Part shown: in pieces, positions 1 through 7,565 of the stretch
Position numbering within the stretch: position 1 is the stretch's first letter
How the letters are laid out: every line of letters begins with the position of its first letter
Assembly (NCBI GenBank): GCA_041281825.1
Contig: CP166298.1
Coordinates: forward strand, 744,001 to 808,000
DNA length: 64,000 nucleotides
From: Paenibacillus_D tarimensis_A
Lineage (GTDB): Bacteria > Bacillota > Bacilli > Paenibacillales > Paenibacillaceae
Direction: 5' to 3'
Program-made: the position numbers and the translations under genes
Notes under the pieces: generated by a model
Told to the model about the DNA's origin: nothing
The model's input: the letters and a program-made list of their open reading frames with translations, nothing else
Databases searched by the model: none

Positions 1-100
1 TTCATTATATGCATGCTAGTGCAAAATAAAATCACCACCGTTATCACAGCAATAGTCATCAAACGGCAAGCGAATATTCCAGCGTCAAGGAGAGAGTGAG

Positions 101-817
101 ATGGATACATTTTTTGGCCCTACCGGCCCTGGCTTTACGCCTTATTCATCGCAGCATGTCATCGCATTGACTGTTGCCGCTTTACTGCTCGGGCTGATCT
201 TTATTTTCAGGCAGACGCTCAGAAGGCCGCTCTGGAACCTGCTGTTCCGCCGCGGTCTGGCTGCGCTGCTGCTGGCGCTTCATGCGGCACTGCAGTTATG
301 GTATGTCACAACCGGCAATTGGGAGCTGGCCGAGTCGCTGCCATTGCAGCTCTGTACGATCTCCCTGCTGTTGTCGGGTGTGCTTATGTGGACAAGGAAT
401 TATAAATTATATGAATTCATCTATTTCGCCGGGATCGGCGGTGCGCTCCAGGCGCTATTTACACCGGTGCTTAATGTCGGTTTTCCTCATTTCTGGTATG
501 TCTATTTTTTTGCCGGTCACGGGAGCATCGTTGCGGCAGCGCTGTTCATGACCGTAGTGGAGGGCTTCAGGCCTACATGGCGGTCGGTGCTGCGCACGAT
601 GGGCTGGCTCAATCTGCTGCTTATCGTTGTTTTTCCTGTAAATGCCTTGACCGGAGCCAATTATATGTTCGTCTCGCGCAAACCGGATACGCCGTCATTG
701 CTCGATCTTCTCGGACCGTGGCCATGGTATCTGCTCCCGCTGGAGCTCGTCGCACTGGCCCTGTTCGCTCTGCTGATGCTTCCGTTCGTGCAGACCAAGA
801 AACGGATTGACATGTAA
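101..817 (+). CDS. YwaF-like TIGR02206 family integral membrane protein
   Basis: A 238-residue, very hydrophobic protein with about six to seven predicted membrane segments. The ATG at 101 follows a purine-rich AAGGAGAGAG-type ribosome binding site. The Trp/Tyr-rich pattern, the paired acidic residues in 'ELAESLPLQLC', and the 'HFWYVYFFAGHGS' stretch match my memory of the YwaF/TIGR02206 family of small integral membrane proteins, whose function is not established. It stands alone. It is followed by a LacI-type operator and regulator in the same direction but does not look functionally tied to them. The family call is fairly confident; no function is claimed. Confidence 0.75.
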   Translation: MDTFFGPTGPGFTPYSSQHVIALTVAALLLGLIFIFRQTLRRPLWNLLFRRGLAALLLALHAALQLWYVTTGNWELAESLPLQLCTISLLLSGVLMWTRNYKLYEFIYFAGIGGALQALFTPVLNVGFPHFWYVYFFAGHGSIVAAALFMTVVEGFRPTWRSVLRTMGWLNLLLIVVFPVNALTGANYMFVSRKPDTPSLLDLLGPWPWYLLPLELVALALFALLMLPFVQTKKRIDM

Positions 818-832
818 TAGCTTTCATGCGAA

Positions 833-850
833 AATGTACGCGTGTACATT
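833..850. promoter_or_regulatory. LacI-family operator-like palindrome
   Basis: An 18-bp perfect inverted repeat with arms AATGTAC and GTACATT around GCGT. It is centred on a CG step, which is the usual geometry of LacI/GalR-family operators. It lies 36 bp upstream of the LacI-family gene at 886. Autoregulation, and control of the operon behind it, is an inference from position and symmetry. Confidence 0.6.
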
Positions 851-885
851 ACTTGGTTTAAGTTTGAGTTTAAAAAGCCGGCGTT

Positions 886-1944
886 ATGGAGGAAGGACCT
901 ATCAGAAAAGAAGTGGCCAAGCTGGCCGGCGTGTCTGAGGCGACGGTATCGCGCGTGCTGAACGGAATCGGCCCGGTCCGCGAGGAAACCCGGGCTAAAG
1001 TGCTGGAAGCGGCAAAAGCGTTGAATTACGTACCGAATGCGCTGGCACAGCGGTTTGCCCGCAAGAAGAGCGGCAATATCGGCGTCATCATTCCTTTCGT
1101 GCCGAAGGTGCATCTGTTTTCGGCTTATTATTTCTCTGAAATATTAAGCGGCATCGGAGAACGGGCGAAGGAAGCGGGTTACGATCTGCTGCTAATATTT
1201 CTCTCCCCTTACGAGCAGCGTAATTATACCTTGTTATTCCGCACGCAGAAGATCGACGCCTGCATCATGCTGGGAACGCAGGATACGGAGGAGGAACGGT
1301 CTGCACTCAGGGAGCTGGAGCGTGAAGGCCATCCGTTCTGTCTGGTCAATCAACGGTTCGAGGGCGAATCGTATCCGACGGTTGAGGCGGATCATGTGCG
1401 CGGCAGCCATGCGGCAACTGCGCACCTTTTGGACATTGGCTGCGTCAGGATTGCTTTCCTCAACGGACCATTGACCTATTCCAACAGCGCAGACAGATAT
1501 GAAGGGTATCGTACAGCGCTTGAGGAGCGGGGTGTACCGCTCGATCCTTCGCTTGTATTTACCGGCAATTACAGCCGAAAGAGCGGGGCTTCGCTTGCTC
1601 CCGAGATTGCGGCCCTTATCAGGGATGGACGAATCGACGGCGTCTATGCCGGCAACGACCGGATGGCGATCGGACTTCTTCAAGGCCTGCGCGAGCTGGG
1701 TATAGAGCCGGGACGCGATGTTGCGCTCGTCGGATATGACGATTCCGAAGGTGCAAAATTTACGGAACCGCAGCTTTCCTCCGTATCCGTGCCTTTCTAT
1801 GAATTGGGGGCATCAGCCGTATCCAAAGTGCTCGGAGTGGAGCAAAAGGACGGGAACAGCGGAGACCCGGGCGAAGTCACCGGTAAGCTTCCTGTACAGC
1901 TTGTCGTGAGGGCATCTTCTTTGCGGTTTAAGCGAAAAGAATGA
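886..1944 (+). CDS. LacI-family transcriptional regulator
   Basis: Up to 352 residues. An N-terminal LacI helix-turn-helix (about residues 7-55, 'VAKLAGVSEATVSRVLNG' followed by hinge 'NYVPNALAQ') precedes a periplasmic-binding-protein-like effector domain. That domain has the usual 'IGVIIPF' strand, 'GYDDSEGAKFTEPQLSSV' near the end and 'AGNDRMAIGLL' in the middle. The effector is probably a sugar or polyol, because the next three genes are two Gfo/Idh/MocA dehydrogenases and a ThuA-like protein. The start is odd: ATG 886 has no ribosome binding site in front of it, whereas GGAGG at 888-892 sits eight bases before an ATC at 901. Translation from ATC would give a more typical short LacI N-terminus. 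Family call very confident; start uncertain. Confidence 0.9.
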   Translation: MEEGPIRKEVAKLAGVSEATVSRVLNGIGPVREETRAKVLEAAKALNYVPNALAQRFARKKSGNIGVIIPFVPKVHLFSAYYFSEILSGIGERAKEAGYDLLLIFLSPYEQRNYTLLFRTQKIDACIMLGTQDTEEERSALRELEREGHPFCLVNQRFEGESYPTVEADHVRGSHAATAHLLDIGCVRIAFLNGPLTYSNSADRYEGYRTALEERGVPLDPSLVFTGNYSRKSGASLAPEIAALIRDGRIDGVYAGNDRMAIGLLQGLRELGIEPGRDVALVGYDDSEGAKFTEPQLSSVSVPFYELGASAVSKVLGVEQKDGNSGDPGEVTGKLPVQLVVRASSLRFKRKE

Positions 1945-1993
1945 GCAGCGGAAAACATCATTTTATCATTCGAATGGAAGGTGGAATTGTGAA

Positions 1994-3157
1994 ATGGATC
2001 AGGTTCGCGTAGGAATGGTCGGGTATAAATTTATGGGTAAGGCGCACAGCAACGCCTACCGTGCATTGCCGATGTTTATGCCGGATGTGCCGAAGCCGGC
2101 GATGAAGGTGATTTGCGGCCGCGACGCGGCAGGGGTCGAGCAGGCGCGCGCGCAGTTCGGCTGGGAGTCGGCGATTACCGATTGGCGCCAGCTTGTTGCC
2201 AGAGACGATATCGACCTGATCGACATTAATGCACCGAGCAATGCGCACAAAGAAATCGCGCTGGCTGCTGCAGCGGCGGGAAAGCATATTTTCTGCGAGA
2301 AGCCGCTTGCGCTGACGCTTGCCGATTCCAGAGAAATGCTGGAGGCCGCGGAGAAGGCCGGCGTTAAACATATGGTCGGCTTTAACTATCGGTTTGCCCC
2401 GGCGGTGCAGCTGGCGAAGAAGCTCGTGGCGGAAGGCCGGATCGGACAGGTGTACCATTACCGTGCATGGTTTTTGCAGGATTGGATTCTCGACCCGAGC
2501 TTCCCGCTTGTATGGCGGCTGCAGAAGGATATTGCCGGCTCCGGCTCGCACGGCGACCTGGGGGCGCATCTGATCGATCTGGCACGCTTCCTGATCGGCG
2601 ACTTTAAAGAGGTCATCGGCATGAGCGAAACCTTCATCAAGCAGCGGCCGATGCCTTCGGCGATGACGGGCTTAAGCGCCAAGGGCAGTGCGGATGCTCC
2701 GCTTGGCGAAGTAACCGTAGACGACGCGACGCTGTTTATGGCGCGGTTCGGGAACGGTGCGCTCGGCAGCTTCGAAGCGACCCGTTTTGCCGCCGGGCAC
2801 CGTTGTACGAACGCCTTTGAAATTAATGGCAGCAAGGGCAGCATCAAGTTCGATTTTGAACGGGTAAATGAGCTAGAAGTTTATTTTACGGATGACGCCG
2901 AAGACGTGCAGGGCTTCCGCCGTGTGCTGGCGACCGATCCGGCGCATGCTTATATGGATGCGTGGTGGCCGCCGGGTCATACGATCGGATACGAGCACAC
3001 TTTTACGCACGAGGTGCATGAGCTGATGTCCGCAATCCGGGACGACCGGCAGCCGGTACCGAACTTCGTCGACGGAGTCAAATGCCAGGAAGTGCTGGAG
3101 GCTGTTGATTTGTCCATTGAGCAGCGTCGATGGGTGGAGCTGAAGGAGCTCCAATAA
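1994..3157 (+). CDS. Gfo/Idh/MocA-family NAD(P)-dependent oxidoreductase
   Basis: A 387-residue two-domain dehydrogenase. The N-terminal Rossmann fold carries the nucleotide-binding stretch 'VGMVGYKFMGKAHSNAY'. Near residue 95 is the family signature 'EKPLAL', with the Lys normally used in catalysis. The C-terminal half is the alpha/beta substrate domain. The His/Asp-containing 'GSHGDLGAHLIDLARF' is the usual catalytic region of inositol and sugar dehydrogenases in this family. The gene is about 50 bp behind the LacI regulator and is followed by a thuA-like gene, so it most likely oxidises a sugar, keto-sugar or cyclitol. The exact substrate cannot be read from sequence. Confidence 0.9.
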   Translation: MDQVRVGMVGYKFMGKAHSNAYRALPMFMPDVPKPAMKVICGRDAAGVEQARAQFGWESAITDWRQLVARDDIDLIDINAPSNAHKEIALAAAAAGKHIFCEKPLALTLADSREMLEAAEKAGVKHMVGFNYRFAPAVQLAKKLVAEGRIGQVYHYRAWFLQDWILDPSFPLVWRLQKDIAGSGSHGDLGAHLIDLARFLIGDFKEVIGMSETFIKQRPMPSAMTGLSAKGSADAPLGEVTVDDATLFMARFGNGALGSFEATRFAAGHRCTNAFEINGSKGSIKFDFERVNELEVYFTDDAEDVQGFRRVLATDPAHAYMDAWWPPGHTIGYEHTFTHEVHELMSAIRDDRQPVPNFVDGVKCQEVLEAVDLSIEQRRWVELKELQ

Positions 3158-3196
3158 TTTTAAAGAACCTTAATAGGGGACAGAGGAGTTGCAAAC

Positions 3197-3922
3197 ATGA
3201 AACGAGCACTAATCGTATGGGGCGGCTGGGGCGGCCACGAGCCGGAGCAGGTAGCCGGCATTTTCCGCAATGTATTGGAGAGAGAGCAGTTCCAGGTTGA
3301 AGTGTCCGATACGCTCCAGGCATTCGAAGATGCCGAGAAGCTGATGACGCTTGATCTTATCATTCCGGCGTGGACAATGGGGCGTATTGATCAGAGTCTG
3401 GTGAACAATGTATCCGCAGCGGTGCAAAGCGGCGTTGGATTGGCAGGCTGTCACGGCGGCATGTGCGACGCGTTTCGCGAGAACGTCGACTGGCAATTCA
3501 TGACGGGCGGCAACTGGGTGGCGCATCCCGGGAACGACGGCGTCGAGTACGTCGTGAACATCAAGAACAGCTCAAGCCCGCTGGTATACGGAATGGGAGA
3601 TTTTGCGGTCAAGTCCGAGCAGTATTACTTGCATGTCGATCCGGCGGTCGAGGTGCTGGCGACAACCAGATTTCCGGTTGTGCCCGGGCCTCACTCGGCC
3701 AACGGGCCGGTGGATATGCCTGTCGTATGGACGAAGCGCTGGGGCGCAGGACGCGTCTATTATAATTCGCTCGGCCATGTGGCGAACATTGTAGATATGC
3801 CGGAAGTGAAAGAGCTTATGCGGCGCGGCTTCCTGTGGTGCGCAGAGGGCAAAGCGGTCGCCATGCAGTCCGGCATACAGGCAGCAGGCGTTTATACAGG
3901 CATGGGAGACAGCCAGCTGTAA
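3197..3922 (+). CDS. ThuA-like domain protein
   Basis: A 241-residue protein of the ThuA family, which has a class I glutamine-amidotransferase-like fold and is named after a trehalose-utilisation protein. It begins 'MKRALIVWGGWGGHEPEQ' and contains the family stretch 'GLAGCHGGMCDAFRENVDWQFMTGG', then 'VHPxxEVLATTRF'-like and 'PVVWTKRWGAGRVYYNSLGH' strands. In related bacteria ThuA-like genes accompany Gfo/Idh/MocA dehydrogenases in sugar catabolic operons, and here the gene lies between two of them. A GAGGAG ribosome binding site stands 9-10 bases before the ATG. The biochemical activity of the family is not firmly known. Confidence 0.88.
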   Translation: MKRALIVWGGWGGHEPEQVAGIFRNVLEREQFQVEVSDTLQAFEDAEKLMTLDLIIPAWTMGRIDQSLVNNVSAAVQSGVGLAGCHGGMCDAFRENVDWQFMTGGNWVAHPGNDGVEYVVNIKNSSSPLVYGMGDFAVKSEQYYLHVDPAVEVLATTRFPVVPGPHSANGPVDMPVVWTKRWGAGRVYYNSLGHVANIVDMPEVKELMRRGFLWCAEGKAVAMQSGIQAAGVYTGMGDSQL

Positions 3923-4008
3923 TTTCCACGCCTGGTCTAACCCCGCCGGCTTTAGCGGGAGTCGTTATTTTCCATTCTTATATATCTGGTCCAGAGGAAG
4001 TGTATACC

Positions 4009-5112
4009 ATGGGAAAAATGAAAGCAGGTATTATCGGCTGCGGCAATATCAGCAAAATATACTTTACGAACCTTCAGCGTTATGAAGAGCTGGAATTGGC
4101 TGCTTGCGCGGATTTGGACATCACTCGCGCCGAGGAAAGGGCGGCAGAGTTCGGCGTGGAGAAAGCATACTCTGTCGAGCAGCTGCTTGCCGATCCGGAT
4201 ATTGATATCATCGTCAATCTGACGATTCCGAAGGCGCATGCTTCCGTTTGCATTCAAGCATTGCAGGCAGGAAAGCATGTCTATGTCGAGAAGCCGCTCG
4301 CGGTTACTCGCGAGGAAGGACAGGCAATTCTTGACTTGGCCCGGGAGAAGGGGCTTCGCGTCGCAAGCGCGCCGGAGACATTCCTCGGCGGCGGGATTCA
4401 AACGTGCCGCAAGCTGATCGACGAGGGTGCGATCGGAACGCCGGTATCCGTAACCGGATTTATGCTCTGCGGCGGGCATGAGAGTTGGCACCCCGATCCG
4501 GAGTTTTATTATCAGGCCGGCGGCGGCCCGATGTTTGATATGGGACCCTATTATTTAACCGCATTCGTTACGCTTCTCGGGCCGATCCGCCGGGTAACCG
4601 GTTCAGCGGTGATCTCGTACCCGGAACGGACGATCACGTCCCAGCCGAAATCCGGCAAGACGGTCAAGGTCGAAACGCCGACCCATATCGCCGGTGTGCT
4701 TGATTTCGAGAGCGGAGCCGTCGGAATGCTCATCACGAGCTTCGACGCCAAGGCGGGCACATCCTTGCCGAATATCGAAATTCACGGCAGCGCCGGCACG
4801 ATGCTTGTTCCGGATCCGAATACGTTCGGCGGCGTCGTGAAGCTGCGGCGGGCCGGGGAACACGATTGGCGGGAAATTCCGCTAACCCACGGCAATACCG
4901 GGAATAATCGCGGCATCGGGGTCGCCGATATGGCACGTGCGATTATGGAAGACCGTCCGCATCGCGCTAACGGCGAAATGGCATATCACGTGCTTGAGGC
5001 GATGCACGGCTTTCACGATGCCTCCCGCGAGGGAAAGCATTACACGATGCAAAGTACCTGTGAACGGCCTGCGCCGCTGCCGGTGCCGACCGCGGCAGAT
5101 GCGGATAAATGA
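4009..5112 (+). CDS. Gfo/Idh/MocA-family oxidoreductase (second copy in operon)
   Basis: A 367-residue dehydrogenase with N-terminal 'AGIIGCGNISKIYF' (the GxGxxS-type Rossmann motif) and the 'EKPLAV' catalytic-Lys signature near residue 97. An acidic/aromatic C-terminal domain includes 'GGGPMFDMGPYYLTAFV'. I chose ATG 4009 because AGAGGAAG at 3993-4000 stands eight bases before it; the frame stays open further upstream (to 3835) but overlaps thuA. It is the last gene of the LacI-Gfo-ThuA-Gfo cluster and is closed by a terminator. The two Gfo paralogues differ clearly in sequence, so they probably catalyse different steps, for example oxidation and re-reduction of a 3-keto intermediate. That division of labour is inference. 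Confidence 0.9.
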   Translation: MGKMKAGIIGCGNISKIYFTNLQRYEELELAACADLDITRAEERAAEFGVEKAYSVEQLLADPDIDIIVNLTIPKAHASVCIQALQAGKHVYVEKPLAVTREEGQAILDLAREKGLRVASAPETFLGGGIQTCRKLIDEGAIGTPVSVTGFMLCGGHESWHPDPEFYYQAGGGPMFDMGPYYLTAFVTLLGPIRRVTGSAVISYPERTITSQPKSGKTVKVETPTHIAGVLDFESGAVGMLITSFDAKAGTSLPNIEIHGSAGTMLVPDPNTFGGVVKLRRAGEHDWREIPLTHGNTGNNRGIGVADMARAIMEDRPHRANGEMAYHVLEAMHGFHDASREGKHYTMQSTCERPAPLPVPTAADADK

Positions 5113-5114
5113 AG

Positions 5115-5162
5115 AAGAACGTTCTTGCAGACTTCATACTGCGGGAACGTTCTTTCTTTTTC
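5115..5162 (+). terminator. Rho-independent terminator of the LacI/Gfo/ThuA operon
   Basis: Ten-base-pair perfect stem AAGAACGTTC / GAACGTTCTT (5115-5124 and 5145-5154). The loop contains a further GCAG/CTGC pairing, and a T-rich tail follows. The hairpin begins immediately after the stop codon at 5110-5112. Confidence 0.88.
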
Positions 5163-5286
5163 AACCTCCCCGGGAATGCTTGTATTCCCGAGGGACCGGA
5201 TTACGAATTTACCGGCCTGCGCTCCCGGCCCCAAAAAATGCATCGCTCCCGAATCTTATAGATGGATTCATGAAGGAGTGAGCAAG

Positions 5287-7335
5287 ATGTTCAGTAAAAA
5301 AAGGTTGCTAAGGGGCGTTCTTATTTTTATTTTCATATCGTTCGGCTGTCTTGCCTTATCCGCCGCGGCCTGGGTGAGCGGTCAGGATATCAGCCCGCTT
5401 GACCGGCCGCTTCCGCAGCCGACGATAATCTATGACCGCGAAGGCAGCGCGGTGTCCAGGCTTTCCGGCTCGCGAATCGAGCCCGTACCGCTGGCGGAGA
5501 TGCCGCAAGCGCTCAGGGATGCAATAGTGGCAGTTGAAGACAAGCGGTTCTACGAGCATTCCGGCGTCGATGCGGGAGCGTTGATTCGCGCTTTGTATAG
5601 AAATACCAAGGCCGGCGATGTCGTCGAAGGCGGCAGCACGATTACGCAGCAGCTGGCCAAAAATGTGTTTCTGACGGCCGAGAAAACCTACAGCCGCAAA
5701 TTGAAGGAAGCGGCAATGGCAATCAAAATCGATTCTTCTTATGATAAAGATACCATTCTGGAAATGTACTTGAACCAAATCTACTTCGGGGAAGGAAGCT
5801 GGGGCGTGCAGCAGGCGGCCAAGCGGTATTTCGGCAAACCGGTGCGGGAGCTGACGCTTGCGGAATCCGCGCTTCTCGCGGCGCTGCCCAAGGCGCCCTC
5901 GCATTATTCACCGTTCGTCGCTCCGAACAAGGCGCTTAACCGGCGTAATCTTGTCCTGTCGCTTATGAAAGAGCAGGGAATGATCTCCGAAGCGGAATTC
6001 AAGCAGGCAAAAGAGGAGCCTCTGCAGCTCCATGAGGGCGCCGCCGATGAATTAAACGGGCGTTACAGGTCCTATGTGAATCATGTGATCGAAGAAGCGG
6101 AGGCTTTGTATGGAATAAGCGAGGAAGAACTGCTGCGGGGCGGGCTTCGCATTTATACGAACCTCGACACCCGGGTACAGGGTGCGATCGAAGCTGCATT
6201 TGCGAACGATTCTTTGTTTCCGGAAAGTAGCGACGATATTCCAGTACAGGCGGCTGCCATCGTTATCGATCCGGCGAGCGGCGGTATCCGCGGTCTTGTC
6301 GGCGGCCGCGGTAAACAAGTGTACCGGGGCTTTAATCGGGCGACGCAGCTCTCGCGGCAGCCCGGTTCGGCGTTCAAGCCGCTCGCCGTCTACGCGCCTG
6401 CACTGGAGAACGGCTATACGCCGGTATCCCGTCTATATGACGGTAATTTAACTATTGACGGGTACACTCCGCAAAATTATGACCGCCGTACACGAGGCGA
6501 GGTGTCGCTGCGTGAAGCGATCGTTCATTCATACAACATACCTGCCGTCTGGCTGCTGAATGAGATCGGAGTCGGCAAAGGGTTCGAATATGTTCAGCGT
6601 TCGGGCATCGCCGTTGCCGAAGCGGACCGGAATCTGAGCTTTGCGCTCGGCGGATTAAGCGAAGGCGTATCGCCGCTGCAAATGGCCGGAGCGTACGGTT
6701 CCTTTGCAAATGAGGGCAAGCTTGTAAGCGCCCGCGCAATTGCAAGGATCGAATCCAAAGACGGACGGGTATTATATGAAGCCGAGCTAAGGGAGACACA
6801 GGTGTTGAGTCCGGAGAGTGCCTATACGATGATCAGCATGCTTCAAGCCGTCGTTCAAGAAGGCACGGGCAAGCGTGCGATGCTGGATCGTCCGACGGCG
6901 GGCAAGACCGGAACGACGCAGCTTCCGCCGGTCAAAGAATTCGAAGGCATCGATGGCGCGAAGGACGCCTGGTTTGTCGGCACGACGCCGGAGCTTACCG
7001 CCGCGGTTTGGATGGGCTACGATCAGACGGACGGCACGCATTATTTGCAAACTACCGGTGGCGCGTATCCCGCAGCACTGTTCCGGGAAATCATGTCCCG
7101 GGCTTTGGCCGGGGTGCCGATAACCGCATTCCGCGTGCCGGAAGGTTATAGAGAGCATTGGAAAGATTCCGAACCGAAACGGCAGAAGGAGAAAGACCGA
7201 GAACGCGAGGAAAAGAACCGCGAGAAAGAACGAAAGCGGGAAGAGAAGAAACGTCAGGAAGAGCAGAAACGAGAGGAAAAGAAACGGGAGAAGGAGAGGG
7301 AACGGGACGGAGATAGGGACGAAGACGACGATTGA
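5287..7335 (+). CDS. Class A penicillin-binding protein (PBP1A family), transglycosylase/transpeptidase
   Basis: 682 residues from ATG 5287, chosen because AAGGAG at 5273-5278 precedes it by eight bases and a membrane anchor 'LLRGVLIFIFISFGCLAL' follows at once. The glycosyltransferase-51 domain carries 'VEDKRFYEHSGVD' (catalytic Glu) and 'GGSTITQQLAKNVF'. The transpeptidase domain has the SxxK motif in 'QPGSAFKPL', 'SYN' in 'HSYNIPAVW', and 'KTGTT'. It polymerises and crosslinks peptidoglycan outside the membrane. The tail, roughly the last 60 residues, is almost entirely Lys, Arg, Glu and Asp in short runs, a low-complexity extracellular extension. The gene is flanked by terminators and is probably monocistronic. 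Confidence 0.95.
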   Translation: MFSKKRLLRGVLIFIFISFGCLALSAAAWVSGQDISPLDRPLPQPTIIYDREGSAVSRLSGSRIEPVPLAEMPQALRDAIVAVEDKRFYEHSGVDAGALIRALYRNTKAGDVVEGGSTITQQLAKNVFLTAEKTYSRKLKEAAMAIKIDSSYDKDTILEMYLNQIYFGEGSWGVQQAAKRYFGKPVRELTLAESALLAALPKAPSHYSPFVAPNKALNRRNLVLSLMKEQGMISEAEFKQAKEEPLQLHEGAADELNGRYRSYVNHVIEEAEALYGISEEELLRGGLRIYTNLDTRVQGAIEAAFANDSLFPESSDDIPVQAAAIVIDPASGGIRGLVGGRGKQVYRGFNRATQLSRQPGSAFKPLAVYAPALENGYTPVSRLYDGNLTIDGYTPQNYDRRTRGEVSLREAIVHSYNIPAVWLLNEIGVGKGFEYVQRSGIAVAEADRNLSFALGGLSEGVSPLQMAGAYGSFANEGKLVSARAIARIESKDGRVLYEAELRETQVLSPESAYTMISMLQAVVQEGTGKRAMLDRPTAGKTGTTQLPPVKEFEGIDGAKDAWFVGTTPELTAAVWMGYDQTDGTHYLQTTGGAYPAALFREIMSRALAGVPITAFRVPEGYREHWKDSEPKRQKEKDREREEKNREKERKREEKKRQEEQKREEKKREKERERDGDRDEDDD

Positions 7336-7386
7336 CACCGGATCCTCACAAGTGAGTGATAAGTTAATAATCGGCCGGAGATTGGG

Positions 7387-7449
7387 AGAGACCCGAACCG
7401 TCAAATTGCGCGCATGCACAATTTGACGGTCAGGGTCTCTTTTTGTTTT
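7387..7449 (+). terminator. Strong rho-independent terminator after the PBP gene
   Basis: Two stacked stems, AGAGACCC/GGGTCTCT outside and ACCGTCAAATTG/CAATTTGACGGT inside, about 20 bp in total with a small internal loop. They are followed directly by a T-rich run at 7438-7449. Confidence 0.93.
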
Positions 7450-7509
7450 CTAGCGTTGCACGATGTCGCCCAGCCCGAAGATTACCAGGAAATCTGGTCA
7501 CGTCTTGTG

Positions 7510-7518
7510 TGATATAAT
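7510..7518 (+). promoter_or_regulatory. Extended -10 promoter of the YesM/YesN operon
   Basis: TGA followed by TATAAT (7513-7518) is a perfect extended -10 element, TGnTATAAT. No good -35 is visible at 7490-7495, which is normal for extended -10 promoters. It lies about 48 bp before the kinase start. Confidence 0.6.
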
Positions 7519-7565
7519 GAGTGTCGTATAGATGAGTCTGCAGGTAAGCGGGGAGGTTGAGACGT

